NCBI GenBank assembly: GCA_902492045.1
Contig: CABUKB010000003.1
Span: 1 to 64,000 of the forward strand
Direction: 5' to 3'
DNA length: 64,000 nucleotides
DNA from: an uncultured Oscillospiraceae bacterium
GTDB lineage: Bacteria > Bacillota > Clostridia > Oscillospirales > Acutalibacteraceae
In this document: positions 60,327 to 64,000 of the stretch, piece by piece
Layout: every line of letters begins with the position of its first letter
Position numbering within the stretch: position 1 is the first letter of the stretch
The notes under the pieces: model-generated
What the model saw: only the letters and a program-made list of their open reading frames with translations
Told to the model about the DNA's origin: nothing
Databases searched by the model: none
Made by a program: the position numbers and the translations under genes

Positions 60327-61742
60327 ATGTCGGATGAATCCAGAGCCAAGCAGATGAAAAAGGAACTCGGGTATGAGACAAAGCATGTGGCCAAAACCAT
60401 GACGGAAGAGGAAATCCGCCGGGCGGATGCGTACTGTGAGGGATACAAATCCTTTATGAACGCCGCCAAAACCGAACGGGAAGCCGTCGATGAAGCGGTG
60501 AGGATGGCGCGGGAAGCCGGATTTGTTCCTTTTGACCGCACCGCCCCGCTCAAGGCCGGAGACCGGGTATATGTCAACAACCGGAACAAGGCGCTGCTTT
60601 TGGCGGTCATCGGTTCCCGTCCAATCACGGATGGCGTGTCCATTGCGGCGGCCCACATTGATTCCCCCCGTCTCGATCTCAAACCCAATCCACTGTACGA
60701 AGATCACGATTTGGCGTATTTCGATACGCATTATTATGGCGGCATCAAAAAATATCAGTGGACCGCCATACCACTGGCTCTCCACGGGGTGGTGGTGCTG
60801 CGCGACGGGACCAGCGTATCGGTGCGTATCGGGGAGGATCCGGAGGATCCGGTCTTCTGCGTGACCGACCTTCTCCCCCATCTCGCCACCGAACAGATGA
60901 CCCGCAAGGCCGCCGAGGTCATCAAGGGGGAAGATCTGAATATCCTCATCGGTTCGCGGCCGCTATGCAACGATGAGGAAGGAGAACTCGTCAAGCTGAA
61001 CATCCTGCGGATTCTCCATGACAAATATGGCATGACCGAAGCGGATTTCCTTTCCGCCGAGTTGGAAGCTGTTCCGGCTTTCCAGGCGCGCGATCTGGGT
61101 TTCGACCGCAGTCTCATCGGCGCTTATGGTCATGACGACCGAGTATGCGCCTATCCTGCCGTGACTTCCATTTTGGAGGTGAAAAATCCCGAGTTCACCG
61201 CTGTGACCATTCTGGCCGATAAAGAAGAGATCGGATCGGAGGGAAACACCGGGATGCAGTCGGCGTACCTGCGGTATTTTATCGCGGACCTCGCCGCGCT
61301 GTCCGGCGCCGAGGCCCGGCATGTTCTGAACAAGTCGGTTTGCCTGTCTGCGGATGTCAACGCGGCTTATGATCCGATTTATCCCGAGGTGCTGGAACCC
61401 CGCAACTGCGCGTATCTCAACCGCGGTGTGGTACTGACAAAATATACGGGATCCCGGGGAAAATCGGGCACGTCCGATGCCTCCGCCGAATTCATGGGTT
61501 TTGTCCGGCGCTTGATGGATGGAGCCGAGGTGTCCTGGCAGATCGGAGAACTCGGAAAAGTGGATATGGGCGGGGGCGGCACGGTCGCTATGTATATCGC
61601 CAATCTGGATGTGGATACGGTGGATCTCGGCGTGCCGGTGCTGTCTATGCATGCTCCGTATGAAGTGGTTTCCAAACTCGATGTGTATATGGCTCACCGG
61701 GCCTTTTCTGCGCTGATGAGCCGAACGGCATCCGTGCGATAA
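60327..61742 (+). CDS. M18-family zinc aminopeptidase
   Basis: This 471-residue cytoplasmic metallopeptidase belongs to the M18 family (aspartyl/leucyl aminopeptidase type). Motifs are AAHIDSPRLDLKPNPLYED (zinc His and Asp), GAYGHDDRVCAYP, ADKEEIGSEGNTGMQS and GKVDMGGGGTVAMYIA, with a late zinc His near SMHAPYE. GAGG precedes the ATG. Substrate preference is not deducible. Confidence 0.92.
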   Translation: MSDESRAKQMKKELGYETKHVAKTMTEEEIRRADAYCEGYKSFMNAAKTEREAVDEAVRMAREAGFVPFDRTAPLKAGDRVYVNNRNKALLLAVIGSRPITDGVSIAAAHIDSPRLDLKPNPLYEDHDLAYFDTHYYGGIKKYQWTAIPLALHGVVVLRDGTSVSVRIGEDPEDPVFCVTDLLPHLATEQMTRKAAEVIKGEDLNILIGSRPLCNDEEGELVKLNILRILHDKYGMTEADFLSAELEAVPAFQARDLGFDRSLIGAYGHDDRVCAYPAVTSILEVKNPEFTAVTILADKEEIGSEGNTGMQSAYLRYFIADLAALSGAEARHVLNKSVCLSADVNAAYDPIYPEVLEPRNCAYLNRGVVLTKYTGSRGKSGTSDASAEFMGFVRRLMDGAEVSWQIGELGKVDMGGGGTVAMYIANLDVDTVDLGVPVLSMHAPYEVVSKLDVYMAHRAFSALMSRTASVR

Positions 61743-61820
61743 CAAGACAAAAACACCGGGCCGTTCCCTCCGACTTGAAAAGGATGTATAAGAGGCAGAG
61801 GGAACCGATATAAGGGAAGG

Positions 61821-61853
61821 AAAAGGACAGGCGAAAACGCCCGTCCTTTCTTT
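61821..61853 (+). terminator. Terminator after the aminopeptidase gene
   Basis: AAAGGAC and GGCG pair with CGCC and GTCCTTT around an AAAA loop, followed by CTTTAT. Confidence 0.85.
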
Positions 61854-61885
61854 ATGCGTCCAAATGGGTCAAATTCCGTTATACT

Positions 61886-62087
61886 AAGAGTGAGGCGGGA
61901 AACTGCGGCAGAGAACAGGCGGCGGAGAACAAAAAGGGAAACAGGTAACGCGGAAGAACAGAGAGCTAGGAGAAACGGACGGAGAAAAACAGAGAAAACC
62001 AGCCTCGCCGCCCGACGAAATTTCGAACCTTTCGTCGGACGGGCCACTGCGGGCGGCGCTCCCATAAATTGGGGGCGCCGCTTTTTT
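61886..62087 (+). ncRNA. Possible untranslated RNA with terminator, unassigned
   Basis: A TATACT at 61880-61885 (poor -35) is followed by about 200 bases with no credible reading frame, rich in purines (repeated AGA/GAA). Then come a hairpin CGACGAAA/TTTCGTCG (about 62013-62038) and a strong terminator at 62053-62087. The arrangement of -10, structured region and terminator suggests a small RNA. It matches no RNA family I recognise, so it may also be an eroded gene. Confidence 0.3.
62053..62087 (+). terminator. Strong terminator at the end of the candidate RNA
   Basis: GCGGCGC with CCC pairs with GGG and GCGCCGC around a TAAAT-type loop, followed by TTTTTT. Confidence 0.88.
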
Positions 62088-62089
62088 GC

Positions 62090-62570
62090 GTTTATTGGGA
62101 GATTTCAGTAATCGTCAGACTAAAGATGTAACATGAAAAAACGAAGGGAGTGAAAAAAGCAGTGGCCTACCTTGACGATGAAGAGGCGGCTAAAGGGTTC
62201 GAAGAGCGGTGATCCCGTCCAGACGGATAATGGCGACAAACGGTTCGAAGGAAGCACCGCAGACCCGATTAGGCTGTGCGGCTCCCACTGGGTGCGGGAA
62301 GCAAACGACACGGCAGGACGCGCACAGCGTCATGGTATTCCGCGAATAGGAATACCTACTGCGGAGCAGACACGGGCAGAACGATTACACGCTCGATTTT
62401 GAAAAAACGACGGTTAAACGGAGCTGCAAGCGGTAGCGGAGTGAAAAATCCGCAAAAGCCCGTGAAATCGGGAAAACAGCACCGGGAAGCTGTCTAATAA
62501 ATCTCGCCGAAACGCCTAACTAATCCCCTGTTTTCAACAGGATAACTGCGCCCTTTTGAAAGGAGGCCGG
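62090..62570. other. Unexplained accessory segment, probably mobile-element remnant
   Basis: No credible gene is seen. It holds several short frames with partial ribosome binding sites (for example at 62151-62213). There is a perfect hairpin GGTATTCC / GGAATACC with a 7-base loop at 62334-62356. At its right end AGGAGG precedes a 14-codon frame. It is flanked by the terminator and an AraC-type gene of lower G+C, so an insertion history is likely. Confidence 0.35.
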
Positions 62571-62571
62571 T

Positions 62572-62616
62572 ATGAAACAGAAATCTGTAGAATGTGAAAA
62601 CAAACAGCAATTATGA
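62572..62616 (+). pseudogene. Very short frame with strong RBS, likely 5' stub of an interrupted gene
   Basis: GAAAGGAGG lies 5 bases before an ATG opening only MKQKSVECENKQQL before TGA. The stop overlaps the 3' end of the AraC-type gene on the other strand. A ribosome binding site this strong on so short a frame suggests the start of a gene cut off by insertion or deletion. Its original identity is unknown. Confidence 0.35.
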
Positions 62617-63579
62617 CTTCCGCACTGGCCTGATATACTTCCAAAAACGCTCCGGGTCATGGAAAAAGTAAGCCACCCTACCAGGGGTAGTGTCAAGGCA
62701 ATAAGATGTGTCTGCAAAATTGAAGTTTGCAATTGCCGCGTCAATCTTCTCCTCCACACTGCGGTTTTCCTGCTCATAATCAAATGGCCCGTGTTCATAG
62801 ACGATATACTCGGCTTCGGGAACATCCATCAAAAGCATTTGCGATGGTACTTCGCCTTGATAATCCGGGGGAAGACGAACACCATAACATTCGGCGCGCG
62901 GAATACCATAACAGAAAGGCTTACCGTCCGGATCGTTGATATAGGCCATAATTTGCCCACTGCCGCCGTTCGCTTCGTCACTGCCCTCATCATCCAGTTT
63001 GCCCTTGATACTGTCCAGCAAACCGCAGATGGTATCACAGTCTTGCCCCGGGATGTTTTTCTGTTTTTCCCAAAAATCCCAATACCCATTACTTTCATAG
63101 TTTTTGATGTGCAAAAACTTGTGCGCGGGAATAGTTACAAAATAGATTTTAACGTCCGCTGTGGATTTCGCCATACCAATCTCTCCAATTCCTAAAAAGT
63201 AGCGGTCAAAAGGGTTTATTTTCGTACGAAGGACAACAGGTATAGGCTTTTTGCGATATTCGCTAGGAGCAATGCCATAGGTTGCCTTGAAAGCCCTCGT
63301 AAAGGCTTCGTGTGATGAAAAACCAAAGTCAAAAGCAATATCCAAAATGCTTCTTTCGCTGTCCCGTACCTCTTTCAGCGCAAAGGCTAATTTTCTAAGC
63401 CGTAAATAATCCCTAAACTGCATACCCGATATTTCTTTAAATTTTCTTGTAGTATAAAATTCGGAATAGCCAAGCTTACGTGAAAGAAACCGTAGCGTTA
63501 GGGCTTCGTCGTGACAGCGTTTAATACAATGGTCAATTTCATTAACGATTATTTGGATTTGCTGTTGCCACTCGTACAT
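62611..63579 (-). CDS. AraC-family regulator with GyrI-like effector domain
   Basis: This protein of about 322 residues has an N-terminal AraC double helix-turn-helix (LTLRFLSRKLGYSEFYTTRKFKEISG; ILDIAFDFGFSSHEAFTRAFKATYGIAPSEYRKKP). A GyrI-like C-terminal domain (about 135-320) follows, of the type that binds small molecules such as drugs. The start at 63579 has GAGGTGAG upstream. Its codons and base composition are more A+T-rich than the rest of the window, which suggests recent transfer. The regulated target is not nearby; a self-directed operator is possible. Confidence 0.88.
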   Translation of the reverse strand: MYEWQQQIQIIVNEIDHCIKRCHDEALTLRFLSRKLGYSEFYTTRKFKEISGMQFRDYLRLRKLAFALKEVRDSERSILDIAFDFGFSSHEAFTRAFKATYGIAPSEYRKKPIPVVLRTKINPFDRYFLGIGEIGMAKSTADVKIYFVTIPAHKFLHIKNYESNGYWDFWEKQKNIPGQDCDTICGLLDSIKGKLDDEGSDEANGGSGQIMAYINDPDGKPFCYGIPRAECYGVRLPPDYQGEVPSQMLLMDVPEAEYIVYEHGPFDYEQENRSVEEKIDAAIANFNFADTSYCLDTTPGRVAYFFHDPERFWKYIRPVRKS

Positions 63580-63614
63580 TTGTCTACTCACCTCATTTCA
63601 ACCACCCTATGATG

Positions 63615-63662
63615 ATTATACTGTAATGGAAATTGTATTGCTTGATTTCACTTGCGGAAATC
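63615..63662 (-). promoter_or_regulatory. Control region of the AraC-type gene
   Basis: A perfect TATAAT lies on the minus strand at 63615-63620 without a good -35. An inverted repeat GATTTC / GAAATC sits at 63644-63662, where an activator could bind. Between 63663 and 63790 nothing else is recognised. Confidence 0.45.
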
Positions 63663-63790
63663 AGTGTTTTTTATATGAATAATTTAACATTGTCATCATA
63701 CCACTCAGGAAATTTCTTATCAACTATCGCACAGCTGTGATAAAACACGTTTTTATCAGGCAAGCTTGCCGGAAAGTATCCCAAACACAC

Positions 63791-63834
63791 AAATAAGAAC
63801 GGCAACCACAAACAACAGTGGCTGCCGCTTTTGG
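63791..63834. terminator. Terminator for the gene at the right edge
   Basis: CGGCAACCAC (63800-63809) and GTGGCTGCCG (63818-63827) form a stem. On the minus strand it is followed by TTCTTATTT, placing it after the partial gene; on plus it is followed by CTTTT. Confidence 0.7.
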
Positions 63835-63850
63835 AAATATCCTTATCTCG

Positions 63851-63878
63851 CCGGGCCGATCGGCCCGGTGTTTTTGGG
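63851..63878 (+). terminator. Perfect 18-base palindrome with T run
   Basis: CCGGGCCGATCGGCCCGG (63851-63868) can form a 7-bp stem with a GATC loop, followed by TGTTTTTGG on plus. No plus-strand gene precedes it, so its role is unclear. Confidence 0.5.
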
Positions 63879-63910
63879 ATTCGGCCAAAGGAAGTCCCGC
63901 GTATTGCGGG

Positions 63911-64000
63911 TCAGCCTCGAGAGGAGCGGTCTTTGGGATCGGATTTACCGGCCGTTTTATCCTTATTGAGGTGTTTGCGCAGCTCCTCGAGCAGCCGGTT
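63911..64000 (-). CDS. 3' end of a gene leaving the window, unknown product
   Basis: The minus strand reads 29 codons to a TGA at 63911-63913: NRLLEELRKHLNKDKTAGKS, then a charged, Ser/Arg-rich end. The Leu and Lys pattern and low-complexity end look like a real protein C-terminus, and a terminator follows. Too short to name. Confidence 0.6.
   Translation of the reverse strand, partial: NRLLEELRKHLNKDKTAGKSDPKDRSSRG

Noticed and set aside
61854..62111. Arg-rich plus-strand frame over the candidate small RNA
   Set aside because: Low complexity, starts without a ribosome binding site and reads through a strong terminator. More likely noncoding.
62172..62402. Seventy-six-codon frame in the accessory segment
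   Set aside because: No supported start signal and no family resemblance. It also spans a perfect hairpin.
1..64000. CRISPR arrays, rRNA or tRNA genes
   Set aside because: No spaced direct repeats and no rRNA or tRNA signatures were seen by eye. A tRNAscan or Infernal run would be needed for certainty.

Overview
The window looks like chromosomal DNA of an anaerobic, spore-forming member of the Clostridia, probably an Oscillospirales-like lineage with a fairly G+C-rich genome. This is inferred from family knowledge. It carries spoIIGA, sigE, sigG, a SpoVAF-like germination protein, a Gram-positive PolC, a leucine T-box, two oxygen-sensitive [FeFe]-hydrogenase-type proteins, and strong AGGAGG ribosome binding sites. 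No rRNA, tRNA or CRISPR array was found.

Layout: 1-750 is a mobile-element remnant with an IS200-type transposase. 780-4710 (minus) is a leucine operon under a T-box, leuA - Tam-like methyltransferase - leuB. 4.8-11 kb (minus) holds the polyamine importer potABCD, an aldose-epimerase-like protein, a HAD phosphatase and a separate Cys-rich small protein. 11.1-15.2 kb (minus) has two flavoproteins and a patatin. 15.4-18.7 kb (plus) has a Ca2+-type P-ATPase and a hemolysin III protein. 18.8-21.1 kb holds a DAO-type flavoprotein and MscS. 21.2-26 kb (minus) is a redox or H2 signalling cluster: thioredoxin-like ferredoxin, PAS-containing sensory [FeFe] hydrogenase, PP2C/SpoIIE phosphatase and a second [FeFe] hydrogenase. 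26.3-29.2 kb has a glycosyltransferase and rpsB-tsf. 29.4-33.3 kb is a rearranged sporulation locus: ylmC, sigG, a lipoprotein, then sigE and spoIIGA facing the other way. 33.5-35 kb is LemA plus a TPM protein.

35.1-42.3 kb (minus) is a histidine operon, hisZ-hisG-hisD-hisC-hisB-hisA::hisI-hisE plus an MBL-fold hydrolase. In it hisA and hisI are fused, and hisH and hisF are absent. 42.5-53.6 kb (minus) is the conserved pyrH-frr-uppS-cdsA-dxr-rseP-ispG-polC operon. 53.8-54.9 kb holds two tandem DUF4190 proteins. 55-61.7 kb (plus) carries a SpoVAF-like protein, DUF951, prfA, the tsaC/sua5 family gene, coaE, a lytic transglycosylase and an M18 aminopeptidase. 61.8-64 kb is accessory: a possible untranslated RNA, an unexplained segment, an AraC/GyrI regulator with different base composition, and the 3' end of a gene that leaves the window.

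How the parts fit together: sigma-A-like promoters with 16-18 bp spacers can be placed before most operons. The most interesting points are a methyltransferase inside a leucine-controlled operon, the HisA-HisI fusion with no HisHF, a hydrogenase-phosphatase signalling module, and an Arg-rich upstream reading frame in the long potA leader. All functional statements come from reading the sequence and recalling family motifs; no database search was run.
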